DNA from: Gigantopelta aegis
Lineage: Eukaryota; Mollusca; Gastropoda; Neomphalida; Peltospiridae
Direction of reading: 5' to 3'
Length of the DNA: 64,000 bases
Assembly: GCF_016097555.1 (NCBI RefSeq)
Contig: NC_054704.1
Location: forward strand, 80,919,952-80,983,951
A program made the position numbers and the translations under genes. Within the stretch, counting starts at the first letter, position 1. Each line of letters starts with the position of its first letter. This document shows positions 1 through 10,299 of this stretch, piece by piece. Under the pieces are notes generated by a model, which saw nothing but the letters and a program-made list of their open reading frames with translations, made no database searches and was not told the origin of the DNA.

Positions 1-1109
1 GCCATTTTATTTGGGAAAATGATGAAATTCATAATTTATAACAATTTCAAAAATTTGAGTTGATAAAATAGCAAAATATTATACATTTTAATTTCAGGTG
101 TAGTGCTTTCATTATTATTTTTTAAAGATACTTTGTTTTATTAGTAGTTGAAATACCTAAATTTGTTAGTAAATGCTGTTGATTATTTTGAAGGGACTGG
201 AACTTATTTGTTTACAAGTGCAAGCTAATGCAAACAAGTCGTAATTTACATGTTTACAACTAGGAAATGTTAAATTTCCTAGCATACCCAAACATTACTA
301 TGTAGCATTATTATGGGTGGACCAGTTTCGGTGAGCACAAGCATTAGGTTCTAAAGCATATTAATATTTATAAACAAACAGTTGTTATTCAAATACCTAC
401 CTTTTTATTAGTATTTCTATACTTCACATGAGCACTAAACTGGCCACTAAGTAGCTAAGTTTACTGCATTTGTGTCAAAAACTGTAGCATGCATCAGCAG
501 TAAATATTGTTAACTACGTAACCTGTTTCGGTGGGCGATATGTTTAGTGGTATAGCTTATAGCAAAAACTTTTCAACAGAATGTTTTTTAGTGTTTTAAC
601 AAAACATGCTCTTATAATAATTTATAAAAAATCTTTTAAATATTTTAAGGCAAATTACAAAATGGAGCCCTCGAGAACCAATGTTAACAGACAACATGTT
701 AGGAACATGTTAGAATGTCTTGCAATTATGTTATAAGTTGAGCAAATGCATGGTTACAATAGTAAAATTGTTTGGTGAAAAAATATATGGACCATATATT
801 TTTGGCAAGTATCTATAAAGATTTTACCAGCAGATGCTGTGGCAATCATGTGACTTCAATAACCAGATACCAGTACAGCTGAGAACAGACAGAAATAGTT
901 TTTTAAAATTAAGTTTTCTTTTAAATTACCAGTCTGGAAATCATAGAAAAGGTGTATTAAGAAATGTGACGTGTTTATGAGTGGGTAAAGTTCAATCTTG
1001 CTTTCTTTGCTCATTTTAACTTTATTTGTACAAATATTTCTGTGAATATGACAGACATTTGTTTATTTTCCTCATGCAAAAGTCAAATGAGTAAAATGTA
1101 CATACTGTG
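1..1109. other. AT-rich stretch without recognised features
   Basis: I see no open frame with a recognisable domain, no tRNA-like sequence and no inverted repeat of note here. The sequence is AT-rich and looks intergenic. Confidence 0.5.
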
Positions 1110-1200
1110 GCGCACAAACGCGATGCAACCACTGAAACAGGGCCCAGTAACATAAAGCACTTGTAACACTTATGTCAGATGTATGTAACAGTAAAATCAA

Positions 1201-1276
1201 CCTTCACTGAGGGGATTCAAACCACAGACTCTCAGTATGAGAGTCCAGCGCTCTACCAACTGAGCTAATAGGGAAA
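1201..1276 (-). repeat. tRNA-like segment in the left LTR
   Basis: The minus strand carries a D-arm-like GCTCAGTTGGTAGAGC with an A box and a T-arm-like B box. The middle does not make a normal anticodon arm: a 7-bp stem GACTCTC/GAGAGTC with a 5-nt loop is the best fold. The acceptor stem pairs only partly. It is therefore a tRNA relic or Pol III promoter module, not a working tRNA gene. Confidence 0.6.
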
Positions 1277-1474
1277 TTCCCACTAGCTACTGCCAGTAGG
1301 AGCACTTTATATAACAACACTACTACATACTCCCCCCTCAAGTGAAGATATGTCCTGGAGCTGTGGGTCACAGGCAGTTGAACTGTTACGGGTTCTGACT
1401 GGGTTATAATTGTACTCTTGTGTTAAGAACACACCCAATCCCTATGTCAGCTCCAAATGTAACAGTAAAATAAA

Positions 1475-1550
1475 CCTTCACTGAGAGGATTCGAACCACA
1501 GACTCTCAGTATGAGAGTCCAGCGCTCTACCAACTGAGCTAATAGGGAAA
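1475..1550 (-). repeat. tRNA-like segment in the right LTR
   Basis: Second copy of the tRNA-like module, with an intact B box GGTTCGAATCC (1487-1497 on the complement) and A box. It has the same odd 7-bp central hairpin as the copy at 1201-1276. Confidence 0.6.
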
Positions 1551-1695
1551 TTCCTACTAGCTACTGCCAGTAGAAGCACTTTATATAACAACACTACTAC
1601 ACGTGTGGTGTACGTCTGACATAAGTGTTATGTGTGCTTTGTGTTACCGGGCCGAACCTCACCAAAACAGGGCAACAGACGATACTGTAATTGGG

Positions 1696-2021
1696 GCAGA
1701 ATTCAGCTCAGTCGGCCGAGTGCTTGCTCATTTGAGGTGCTTGCATTGCAGAATCGAACCACCTAGATGGATCCATTCAACTGGTTGGGTTTTTTGTCAT
1801 TCCAACCAGTGTATTAGTATTACAACTGGTCAAAGGACGCAGTATGTGCTTTCCTGTCTGTGGGAAAGTGCACATAAAAGATCCCTTGCTGCATTAAGAA
1901 AAATGTAGTAGGTTTCTTCTGATGATTGCAAGTCAGAATTACTAAATGTTTAACATCCAATAGCCGATGATTAACTAATCAATGTGCTCTAGTGGTGTCG
2001 TTAAACAAAACAAAACATTAC
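1696..2021 (+). mobile_element. SINE, head A / tail A
   Basis: tRNA-like head (ATTCAGCTCAGTCGGCCGAG), a GGATCCATTCA spacer, the central core (CCTGTCTGTGGGAAAGTGCA, then AAAAGATCCCTTGCTGC), and a tail with CATCCAATAGCCGATGATTA and GTGGTGTCGTTAAACAAAAC. Near full length. Non-autonomous; needs a LINE reverse transcriptase. Confidence 0.8.
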
Positions 2022-2809
2022 TGTCATTAGATGATCATCAATGGTGATGGTGCGTGAACCATTTTTCATTCTACTGGTGGGGTAATTATGGTACACAATT
2101 TGAATAGATTTTGCAATATTAAACAACAAACTATATTAACAGAAGTTGTTTTCAACATTTTCCTTTCAAACCAATCAAATTTGTCAGTCTAAACGTTTAC
2201 TACACTTGAATTATAAATAATGATAATATGCCATTTGCTATAATACAATCGAAAATACATCCCTGACGACAACACAATAAATACTTATTATAAGTCAGCC
2301 AACTGAAACATACAAAAATATAATATTCGTCCAATCTTACAAATGCAATATCATAATTATAAACAAAAAGTAGTTTCATGTACCAGTATTTGGAAATATG
2401 CTTAGTAAAATTAAGTCTCAAACGACAACACATCTCACAACCATAGCACATAAGAGTTACCAAGTTGTCATGAGATACCAAATTTTAATATTCGGGCTTT
2501 TTCGTCAAGGATTGTTAACATCTCGGAATTGGCCGATACATTCTGAATACTGCCGAGGAGCTCCGAGTGAGATTTAAAAGTGAATCCGTAATTGGCCGAA
2601 GGTTTACGGATGTCAAGGTGTTGTTGACATATTTATACTAGGACGTTTAACTGTTGTGATTACAATTTATAGACTGGAATTACTATATACGAAAGTAAAC
2701 AGGTATATTTTACTTATTCAGAGTCTAATAGCCAAAGGATTTAACATACAAAATGTACTATTCATTTAATTCCATTATGTATCTTATTTGTGCCTTGCTT
2801 TCTTGGATG
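2022..2809. other. Intergenic sequence before tRNA-Cys
   Basis: AT-rich sequence with no recognised gene. Around 2515-2640 there are several GGCCGA/GGCCGATAC blocks and short inverted pieces that may be a decayed MITE, but no ends can be fixed. Confidence 0.4.
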
Positions 2810-2881
2810 GGGGATATAGCTCAGTGGTAGAGCATTCGACTGCAGATCGAGAGGTCCCCGGTTCGATCCCGGGTGTCCCCT
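2810..2881 (+). tRNA. tRNA-Cys (anticodon GCA)
   Basis: A 72-nt sequence folds as a complete cloverleaf. The acceptor stem is GGGGATA with TGTCCCC plus discriminator T. The D arm is GCTCAGTGGTAGAGC. The anticodon stem TTCGA/TCGAG holds the loop CTGCAGA, so the anticodon is GCA for cysteine. The T arm is CCCGG-TTCGATC-CCGGG. A box (TAGCTCAGTGG) and B box (GGTTCGATCCC) match the RNA polymerase III promoter. A TTTTT run at 2887-2891 ends transcription. No intron is present. The flanks differ from those of the window's SINEs, so it reads as a genuine gene rather than a SINE head. Confidence 0.95.
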
Positions 2882-3223
2882 TAACGTTTTTAAATTTTTA
2901 TTATTTTAAATTGCACATTTATTTTCATTTTTATCATGCAATTGCACCTTTGACTCGGTACCGATATTCTTTAGTTATCTTTATAGTATTTTTCGTCACA
3001 ACTTATTCTGTTAGCATGTTTATTTCTAATCAATGTTATCACCATCTTTTGTTAGTAAAAAAAAATTCCAGTTAGATTTTAAAAGTAAACGGTTTTGGAA
3101 ACAATAAAAATATAATATACTGAACAAAATAAGAAGCTTCCGCTAACTTTGCTTGAACATAACTTGATGAAAACAAACCGGGGGAATAGTTGTTATATAT
3201 GCGTTTAAAGAGTTCCATGATGC

Positions 3224-3653
3224 TAGGGTCTCCACGAGTACTCGAGTACTCGGGCACGGGTCGAGTCTAGCAAGACTCGAGTCCGTTCACAGGACTCGAG
3301 TACCCGTACAAGGTGGAATCAACTATAATACACTGGACAATGTAGGACAATAATTTCAGGATTAGATAATCAACGATATAAGTGACACAATAATTATAAG
3401 ATCATGCGCTAGTTTCTTTTTTTAAACTGGCCGTCCATCCATCATAACACTAAATATATCAACCGGTTTCTAAATGCAATACAATGACATGATTTGGCAT
3501 CCATGTTCAGCCCTGGAATTAAAATGCATAATTCTATTTTACTTTATTCTTTAATCTCATCATCATCTAGTGTAAATTTCGGGTACTCGGGTCCGGGTCG
3601 AGTTTGACCCTCGAGTACTCCGAGTCCCATAATTTGGACTGGTGGAGGCCCTA
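3224..3653. mobile_element. hAT-type MITE nested in the Tc1 element
   Basis: A 430-bp element has ends TAGGGTCTCCAC and GTGGAGGCCCTA, an imperfect 12-bp terminal inverted repeat. It is flanked by a perfect 8-bp target duplication, CATGATGC, at 3216-3223 and 3654-3661. The 8-bp duplication and TAG ends point to hAT. Subterminal ACTCGAG/GAGTACTCG palindromes are abundant. There is no coding sequence. It must be younger than the Tc1 copy that hosts it. Confidence 0.88.
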
Positions 3654-3753
3654 CATGATGCATCGTTTGGTGCAAAAATCATGGCCATAGGTTAACAGAA
3701 ACTGGGAGAAATTTTGACCAAATGTGGTAGGGGTTAAAAATAAAAACACCCAC

Positions 3754-4779
3754 TTAATAACTGGTATGACCACCTCTTGAATTGACCACTGCAGTGCATC
3801 GCAGGCGCATAGAATTGACTAAAGTGTTGATTTCTGCCTGTGGAATATTGTTCCATTCCTGAATGAGCGCTTGACGAAGTTCGTTGACGTTAGCGGGTGG
3901 GTTGGGACGACGCCTCAATCGTCTGTCCAGACTATCCCAGGCATGCTCGATGGGGTTGAGATCAGGACTTTTAGTGGGCCAGTCATCAATGAAATCAATG
4001 TTATTTGTCCTAAGAAAATTTACAGTGTCTCTAGCTGTATTAGAGGTGGCATTACCATGCTGAAAAATCGAGATGTTGGCGTTGTTATGGAACAGAGGAA
4101 TGACGTGATGAGCGAGAATGTCATCGCGGTAACGTTGAGCATTTAAATTGCCATCAATGATGACTAGTGGTGAACGATAACCATGGGCAATGGCTGGCCA
4201 GACCATGACAGAACCCCCACCCCCGAAACGATCTCGTTCAAGAACACAACAATCAGCATAGCGTTCATTTCTCCAACGGTAGACGCGCACCCTGCCATTA
4301 CCACGTTGTAAAGAAAATCGGGATTCATCCGAAAAAAGAACGGTATTCCAGCGTCGCCGTATCCAACGAGTGTGTACACGTGCCCAATTAAGACGATTTA
4401 GACGATGACGTTGAGTTAAAACGCATTCGACGTAAGGACGTCGTGCATGTAAACCGTTCTCCCGCAGACGATTACGAACAGTTTGCCTACTGATTCGGTT
4501 ATTGTGAAGCCCAGGTGTGTTAGCAGCAGTAGCAGTGGCAGTTTGGAATCGATTGCGCAAATGCGTGTTCATGATATAGCGGTCTTGACCACGTGTTGTA
4601 ACACGCGGACGTCCACGAGGTGGCAAGTCGTTGGTGTTTCCTGTCGTTCGAAATCTTACGCGAAGATTTCGTATCGCTCGACTAGAACTCCCAACATACC
4701 TTGCAACGTCTTCTGTCGACATGCCAGCATCAAGCATGCCAATCGCCCGTTCGCGTAAATTATTGGGTATTCTTGGCAT
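3754..4779 (-). CDS. Tc1-family DDE transposase (catalytic residue lost)
   Basis: An uninterrupted 341-aa frame encodes a Tc1/mariner transposase. Residues about 1-60 form the paired-like helix-turn-helix that binds the inverted repeats (starts MPRIPNNLRERAIGM), followed by an RGRPR AT-hook-like motif. The DDE domain has the first aspartate in VLFSDESRFSL and the last acid in SPDLNPIEHAWDSL. The expected second aspartate of the family's QQDNARPHTA block is glycine here (FQHGNATSNTA, codon GGT), so the protein is probably inactive although the frame is open. Spacing from that position to the glutamate is 35 residues, one more than the usual Tc1 34. The start at 4779 gives the usual family length. 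No intron is seen. Confidence 0.88.
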   Translation of the reverse strand: MPRIPNNLRERAIGMLDAGMSTEDVARYVGSSSRAIRNLRVRFRTTGNTNDLPPRGRPRVTTRGQDRYIMNTHLRNRFQTATATAANTPGLHNNRISRQTVRNRLRENGLHARRPYVECVLTQRHRLNRLNWARVHTRWIRRRWNTVLFSDESRFSLQRGNGRVRVYRWRNERYADCCVLERDRFGGGGSVMVWPAIAHGYRSPLVIIDGNLNAQRYRDDILAHHVIPLFHNNANISIFQHGNATSNTARDTVNFLRTNNIDFIDDWPTKSPDLNPIEHAWDSLDRRLRRRPNPPANVNELRQALIQEWNNIPQAEINTLVNSMRLRCTAVVNSRGGHTSY

Positions 4780-5099
4780 ACTAAAAATGCTACAATGTAA
4801 AAAACGTTAATTTTTTTACAAATTTTGAAGCGTTTTCGTTCACTTGACAACAATGTCAGTAAGACAAGTAAAAAAAATTGACCGAATACTACACGGGACA
4901 TGTCGAACCATGCATACATGTGCAAATTGAATTTCACGTTGTCGACGATTAACAGTGCAAAAATAATCGATAAAATTCATGAATCCTGATAATACAGCTC
5001 AAGGCTAATACTACCTATATAATTTCATTACACAATGAATTCTTTAACACAACAAATACTATATGTACAAATCGGAAGTTTCTTTTTTTGTTCAGTATA

Positions 5100-5775
5100 C
5101 ATTATGTGTAATCCATAAAATAAAATAAATTGTCACTATATAGATAAAACACCAATACTTGCTAATTATAAGGTTGTCAGCTGATGGAATTTTAAATATA
5201 TTTACTCGATTAGTTTATCCTGCAAAACTCTATATTTGATTATTTTTTTAATATGTATAAAAGTTGGAAATCCATTTTATTGAGAAATAAGAATTTTAAA
5301 AGCAGATGATTGTCAATGTTTTTCACCAAGAGTATTAGTTTTATTAACATCTTGACCAGTTTTCTCAATTTGCACATAACAAATCAATTTTATTTCCAAA
5401 GGAGTTTTTAATTTGTGCTTTTTTACATCAAGCCAGAGGAAAAAATATTTAAAATATGTGATGGAACAAGGTTATATTTCCAGAAATCTGTATTAGTCTC
5501 AATTAATCGTTTGCATTATGGGCAATTTGCATGGTTATATCAAAGGCTGTGGTATATGCTGTCCTGTCATTGGAAAATACATATAATTTTGGTAACTATG
5601 TCACAGCAGCATATTTCTTCACTCATTCTCTAGACCACATGTACAGGGTTCCAATCAGTTATGAAGTCAAGCAAATTTGTAGGTAATTATAAATTGAGAA
5701 ATAAATTTCATGACTAAATGTAAAAAAAATTACCATTTTAAGCAACTAAGTTTTGACACTATGTTGTAAAAGAAC
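5100..5775. other. AT-rich spacer
   Basis: No gene or repeat recognised. The short frames lack similarity to any family I know. Confidence 0.4.
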
Positions 5776-6352
5776 CAAGGCTATTGGATGTCAAACATTC
5801 GGTAATAAGAGAGGAAAACTGCTACCTTTTTTTATTAGTAGCTAGGGATCTTTTATAAGCGTACCGGCCTCGGTGGCGTTGTGGCAGACCATCGGTCTAC
5901 AGGCTGGTAGGTATTGGGTTTGGATCCCAGTCGAGGCATGGGATTTTTAATCCAGATACCGACTCCAAACCCTGAGTGAGTGATCCGCAAGGCTCAATGG
6001 GTAGGTGTAAACCACTTGCACCGACCAGTGATCCATAACTGGTTCAACAAAGGTCATGGTTTGTGCTATCCTGCCTGTGAGGAGCGCAAATAAAAGATCC
6101 CTTGCTGCCTGTCGTAAAAAAGAGTAGCCTATATGGCGACAGCGGGTTTCCTCTAAAAAATCTGTGTGGTCCTTAACCATATGTCTGATGCCATATAACC
6201 ATAAATAAAATGTGTCGAGTGCGTCGTTAAATAAAACACTTCTTTCTTTCTTTCTTTTATAAGCACCATCCTTTTGATATACCAGTCATGGTGCACTGGC
6301 TGGAACGACAAATAGCCTAATGGGCCCAATGACAGAGAGCGATCCCAATGGA
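5776..6352 (-). mobile_element. SINE interrupted by another SINE
   Basis: Two pieces of one minus-strand SINE lie at 5776-5860 (tail and part of the core) and 6265-6352 (rest of the core and the CCAGTCATGGTGCACTGGCTGG region). They are separated by a plus-strand SINE. Joined across the insertion, the core word AAAAGATCCCT...CTTGCTGC is in its usual place. Confidence 0.8.
5861..6252 (+). mobile_element. SINE, head C / tail B, nested
   Basis: The head is ACCGGCCTCGGTGGCG with box-B-like GGTTTGGATCCCAG and GTCGAGGCATGGGATTTTT, then a CACTTGCACCGACCAG module, the common core (AAAAGATCCCTTGCTGC), and a tail with CCTTAACCATATGTCTGATG and GTGCGTCGTTAAATAAAAC, ending in a CTTT repeat. A perfect 12-bp target duplication TCTTTTATAAGC flanks it (5849-5860 and 6253-6264). 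Confidence 0.88.
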
Positions 6353-7548
6353 ATATATAAGACTAAAGTGGTTCTAATTTAGGTTTTCTCACAGTACGAT
6401 TCAATTGCATGCAACAAGTCAGTGAGACTAATCACACAATAAGAAAGCCCCTTAATAAGCAACATGATGGACATCGCATTGTCATTGTTAGTTATTTGCA
6501 ATGCACCACAAGATGACAAAGTTGCAAGAGGTTAGTAACTTAGGCTCAAAGTACTTTCAAAATGTTACTCAGGCCAGACTACAAGCACAATATTATTGAA
6601 TCCAAACACAACATACTTAAAATGTCACTTTATTACACTCGTGAGTAATTCAATGGACAAGTTAGTAACAATGTAGAAAAGTAGATGACAATAAATATGA
6701 AAGTGATGATGTACAGCTAAATGAAATTCAAAAACTTGACATGTGATGCAACACCATCCAGAGTCCAATTCTTAAGCCTCATGTGTGGGCTACAATAAAT
6801 GTAAAAGATATGTTGTTACTAATCATAAGGATAACCATGTGGTAGGATTTTTAAATGTTTGGGTGTTTTTTTTCAAGAATGCTGCAGTTTAACAATTCAT
6901 GGCATATTCCGATTCAGTATTCTGTTTATATGCTGGAAAGAATTAACAAAATGTGAGTTCTAGATGCCATCACCAAGCTATATGGTCTGGAGTGAAAAGA
7001 GAAACCCATTCTGCCACATGTACTACTCTTTTAATTAGCAGAAAGAGTCTTTTACATCTATCAAATGTACTTTTTTAGTGGAGTACTGGATGATACATTG
7101 TTTGATATTCTGTAACTATCATCAAGTGGATGAGTGCTTGTAAGGATCAATAACCATGATTATAAGCTTTTGTAAAGCACTTTTCACCGAGATGCCATCA
7201 CATCGACAGAATGAAATGATGCCGCACAAATTAGTAGAACTGCAATGTGCAGCTATATATAACTTAAATAATGCAACATTTATCATGATACAATTACTAA
7301 TGCCACACAGTATCCAGGCATTGTGATTCATATTCCTGACAAAAACATTTTCCACATTGATTATTAAATTCGTCCCTGCTTTCACTGCTGTTCAGTGAAA
7401 CTTACTGTGTAAGTCACCGATCCAAGAGAATATTAATGACCTAAAGGCTATATAGATATACACCTGGGAATTAATTAAGCACCACCTTGTTTTGACTGTA
7501 CTTTATAAGTATATGTAATTGTTTCGTAGATAACACTGAAATTAATGT
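6353..7548. other. Intergenic spacer
   Basis: No supported gene or repeat. The minus-strand frame at 7122-7385 has no recognisable domain. Confidence 0.4.
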
Positions 7549-8037
7549 TACCGTATATTGCTGTGTATTAGCCGACTTTTGAAGTCTAGAAACACTTTCC
7601 AAAAGAAGAATCGGCTTATACACAGAGGCAACAAATTGGAGCATAAAAACCTGATCTAAAATACTCCCGACCGCGACTTATAAATTTTGATCAGACCCTG
7701 TGTGTAGTGATAAGTTGTTACAGCTTGAATTATTTATTTTTCTGTTATGCTTTATCAGTTCTAAATTATTTTTCACGGCATGGTAAATGTTAGCATTGCC
7801 GCATTGATTGCGATCGCGATTACCATTTTTGTAATAATTAAAGGAAAACAAATATAATGAACAAGAAAAGCACAATTCCATTTGTTGACAGTATTATTGA
7901 AATCGATACAACATACATCTGGACAAAAGATGACTTCGGCTTATACACAAGGCCGATGATTTTGTACTAGATATTTAGGGTCAAACTAAGAGGTCGGCTT
8001 ATCCAAGGAGATGGCTAATACACGGCAAAATACGGTA
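7549..8037. mobile_element. MITE with TACCGTAT ends
   Basis: A 489-bp element has inverted ends TACCGTATATTGCTGTGTAT and its counterpart ending CACGGCAAAATACGGTA. Subterminal words (GCCGAC, CGGCTTATACACA) recur in inverted orientation. It has no coding content. A TA-flanked, mariner-type origin is possible. Confidence 0.7.
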
Positions 8038-8474
8038 AGTTTATTCAGAGGACACTGAAAAACATTGATAGCAAACAGTGTTCGAGATTAACGGTATCCC
8101 GATATCCCGGGGATACCAGAATTCAATTTTGGATACCAGACTTCAATAACCCAGTATCCCACCAGGATACCATATAATGTTTTTTTTTTTTTAATCCTGC
8201 ATTTGTATTTTTTGCTGAAACGATGAAAGTCGTTATTTACTGGTGAAGTTAAGTAACAGTATTTTCGAGCTTGTACTCAGTCTAATCCTATGCCATAACA
8301 ATAACTATGCCCCAACTCCTTACTCAGTCTAATGCTACACTGGAGCAATAGCGACATAGAAATAGACTGGGAACCGCTATTGTTTGTTTGTATTTGAGAT
8401 ATTGATTCCACATCTGCAGAAAATTGATACAGGTAGGTTTATCATTAGTAATTTCAGAAACACTTATATATTAC

Positions 8475-8524
8475 CACGGCAGATAGCTAGCGGGAGTAGG
8501 GTGGAAGTAGGCAAGGGGGGCAGT

Positions 8525-8594
<70 letters not shown>

Positions 8595-8725
8595 TCAGGA
8601 AAGCATTATAGAAACTTAAAGAAAATTCTCTTCTTGACTGTTTAAGGAGTTTTAGACTATTAACTACTCCGTTGCCCCCCCCCCCCCCCCCCCCCCCCCA
8701 AAAAAAAATCCTAGCTACGGCCCTG
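8475..8725. mobile_element. Nested MITE containing poly-C runs
   Basis: Its right end reads TCCTAGCTACGGCCCTG. Its left end, CGGCAGATAGCTAGCGGG, is a diverged inverted version. Between them are two poly-C runs beside GTTG. The arrangement of CTAGCTACG ends with G/C homopolymers just inside is typical of a widespread invertebrate MITE group. Confidence 0.5.
8527..8587 (+). repeat. 61-nt poly-C homopolymer
   Basis: Sixty-one consecutive C residues, with a second run of 25 C at 8675-8699. Homopolymers this long slip during replication and sequencing, so the true length is uncertain. Confidence 0.9.
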
Positions 8726-9002
8726 ATTACTGGTAAATATTAATTTATGTCGGTATTACTCAAAAATAGATGCAACAAATCTTTTTGCTGATTCAGTTTG
8801 ATTGCAAATTTCACTAAATCCGCAATTTCGATTGCGGCGTAGCAATAGACTGGGAACGAGAACAGTGTCTTGCAAGTTTGTTATGTTATTTATGAATTTC
8901 ATTTAAGTGGGATAGTAAATTCTTAGGTGGGATACCATATTTTGAAATGTTAGTATCCAACTGGGATACTGCCCAAAATTTTTAATCTCGGACACTGGCA
9001 AA

Positions 9003-10160
9003 TAAGACAGTCATTACATCAATATTTAATGTATCCTAGGGAAAAGACAGAAAAACCATAAATATGCATGAAACAGTATGGTAATTAACAATGAAGCTGG
9101 AATCACACTGATGTGCTTCTCAAAAGTCATTTATTCATGCACTCTCGGTAAATGCCCAGTTAGATATAGAATATGTAAAACCTCTCAATATCTGGTCTAA
9201 ACCTCGTCAGTTCACACAACTACTTCTAATCGCCTTTTTCACTGCAATACAATTCAGGTGGTGCTTGATTTATTTCCTGGTGTATATATATACACACACA
9301 CACACTACATATCACCTGTATGTAAGCATATTTACATATTACAAGAAATATGAAAGTACAGAATTGAATGAAAATAGCACAACGTCATACATTTGAGAAC
9401 AGACATGTATATATAACAATAACGTACAATGAATAGCACATTAAACAAGGATGGTGTAAACCACGTAAACATGAACAACAAATGATTATGACCAAGATGG
9501 ATATCATTTGTACATAACATTAACCAAGACAGGGAACATATCTTCTGTATCTTTGTCGTTTGAGTGTGCTTGTCTCATGTATGTGTGAATAGATACGTAC
9601 GAATGCTTGCAGGTATTAATATTATATACAGTACAGACATGTCTGTGCATGCTGGCGAGCATGCATTAATGGGTGATTGTTATCTTTGAATGTAAGATGC
9701 TGTTTGAGAAAAGTGGGTGGCTATATATAGTGGGAGCAGATAAGTGAGGTGCATTATAACCTTAGCATCAAAAGTAGATGATAGTGAAGGTTGCATTATC
9801 CTCCGAAAACTGTTACAGGCCACCTACCAACGAACACTCTGTACACATCATATTAGCCTTTTCTTAATGAACAAGTTTTACAGCAACATTAGTTTGTGTC
9901 GGTGAATAACTATGAATTTAAATGATTAAATTGCTGTTCATTTATGCGAAAAATTTGTGAACATAAAATGAGAAAAAGAAGCACAAGTATATTTATTTGC
10001 AAATCATGTTAAACACTAACAGTAACATGTTAAACACTAACAGTAACATGTAATACAAAATATGAATTAAATGTGTGAAAAGTGTGAGTAAAGATGGTCA
10101 GGAACTAAAGTTATGCATGGTAATATTATATATAACTTAACAAGTGCACCACATTTTTTT
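9003..10160. other. Intergenic spacer
   Basis: No gene recognised. It contains a short TA/AC microsatellite at about 9281-9305. Confidence 0.4.
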
Positions 10161-10161
10161 T

Positions 10162-10190
10162 GGGGGGTGGGGGTGGGGGGGTGGGGGTGG
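10162..10190 (+). repeat. G-quadruplex-type G tract
   Basis: Four runs of five to seven G separated by single T residues (GGGGGGTGGGGGTGGGGGGG and onward). This satisfies the usual G-quadruplex pattern with very short loops. Confidence 0.75.
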
Positions 10191-10299
10191 TCAGGTATGA
10201 ATTGTATGACTTAACATTTGAATAGGTACAAACGTGATATTCCCTTATGTTTAATATGTGTATGATATTTGGCTAAGGTTTTAGTTTCATAGAAACCGA

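Larger units (their letters stand above)
1184..1601 (-). mobile_element. TRIM-like miniature LTR element with tRNA-like sequence in its LTRs
   Basis: Two direct copies of 144 bp (1184-1327 and 1458-1601) flank a 130-bp interior. Read on the minus strand each copy starts TGTAGTAGTG and ends CTGTTACA, the TG...CA form of an LTR. The interior starts with TTTGGAGCTGACATAG, a possible primer-binding site containing TGG. It ends with the purine run GAGGGGGGAGTA right before the second LTR. No coding capacity is present, so it is a TRIM-type non-autonomous LTR element. Each LTR has a TATATAAAG box and then a tRNA-like segment with A box (TAGCTCAGTTGG) and B box (GGTTCGAATCC). The two LTRs are very similar, suggesting a fairly young copy; it cannot move without a helper. 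The alternative is two tandem tRNA-derived SINE-like units, but the purine tract and TG/CA ends argue for a TRIM. Confidence 0.65.
1110..1680. repeat. Inverted arms flanking the TRIM element
   Basis: The about 60 bases left of the LTR element (about 1125-1183) and those right of it (about 1602-1665) are inverted copies of each other. Both arms read GTAACA-AAAGCAC followed by AACACTTATGTCAGA when read towards the centre. The simplest reading is a palindromic or MITE-like element into which the LTR element inserted. The outer ends are not sharply defined and I could not find a clean target duplication. Confidence 0.5.
3118..5097 (-). mobile_element. Tc1/mariner transposon
   Basis: Inverted ends TACTGAACAAAA-AAGAA-CTTCCG occur at 3118-3144 and 5070-5097, and both ends are flanked by a TA dinucleotide (3116-3117 and 5098-5099), the target of Tc1/mariner elements. 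The transposase gene lies on the minus strand inside. The element is 1980 bp here but contains a later 430-bp hAT-type insertion; without it and its duplication it is about 1.54 kb, normal for Tc1. Confidence 0.88.
8076..8997. mobile_element. hAT5-like non-autonomous transposon
   Basis: The ends CAGTGTTCGAGATTAA and TTAATCTCGGACACTG are inverted repeats, flanked directly by a 5-bp duplication GCAAA (8071-8075 and 8998-9002). The GGTATCCC/GGGATACC words near the ends are inverted too. A 5-bp duplication with CAG ends would fit the hAT5 group. A second poly-C-bearing element sits inside. Confidence 0.65.

Noticed and set aside
1201-1550. Two working tRNA genes
   Set aside because: A and B boxes are present, but the anticodon arm and acceptor stem do not fold as a normal tRNA. 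The copies are also embedded in longer direct repeats.
8384-8611. Proline-rich open frame
   Set aside because: The prolines come only from the poly-C run inside a MITE.
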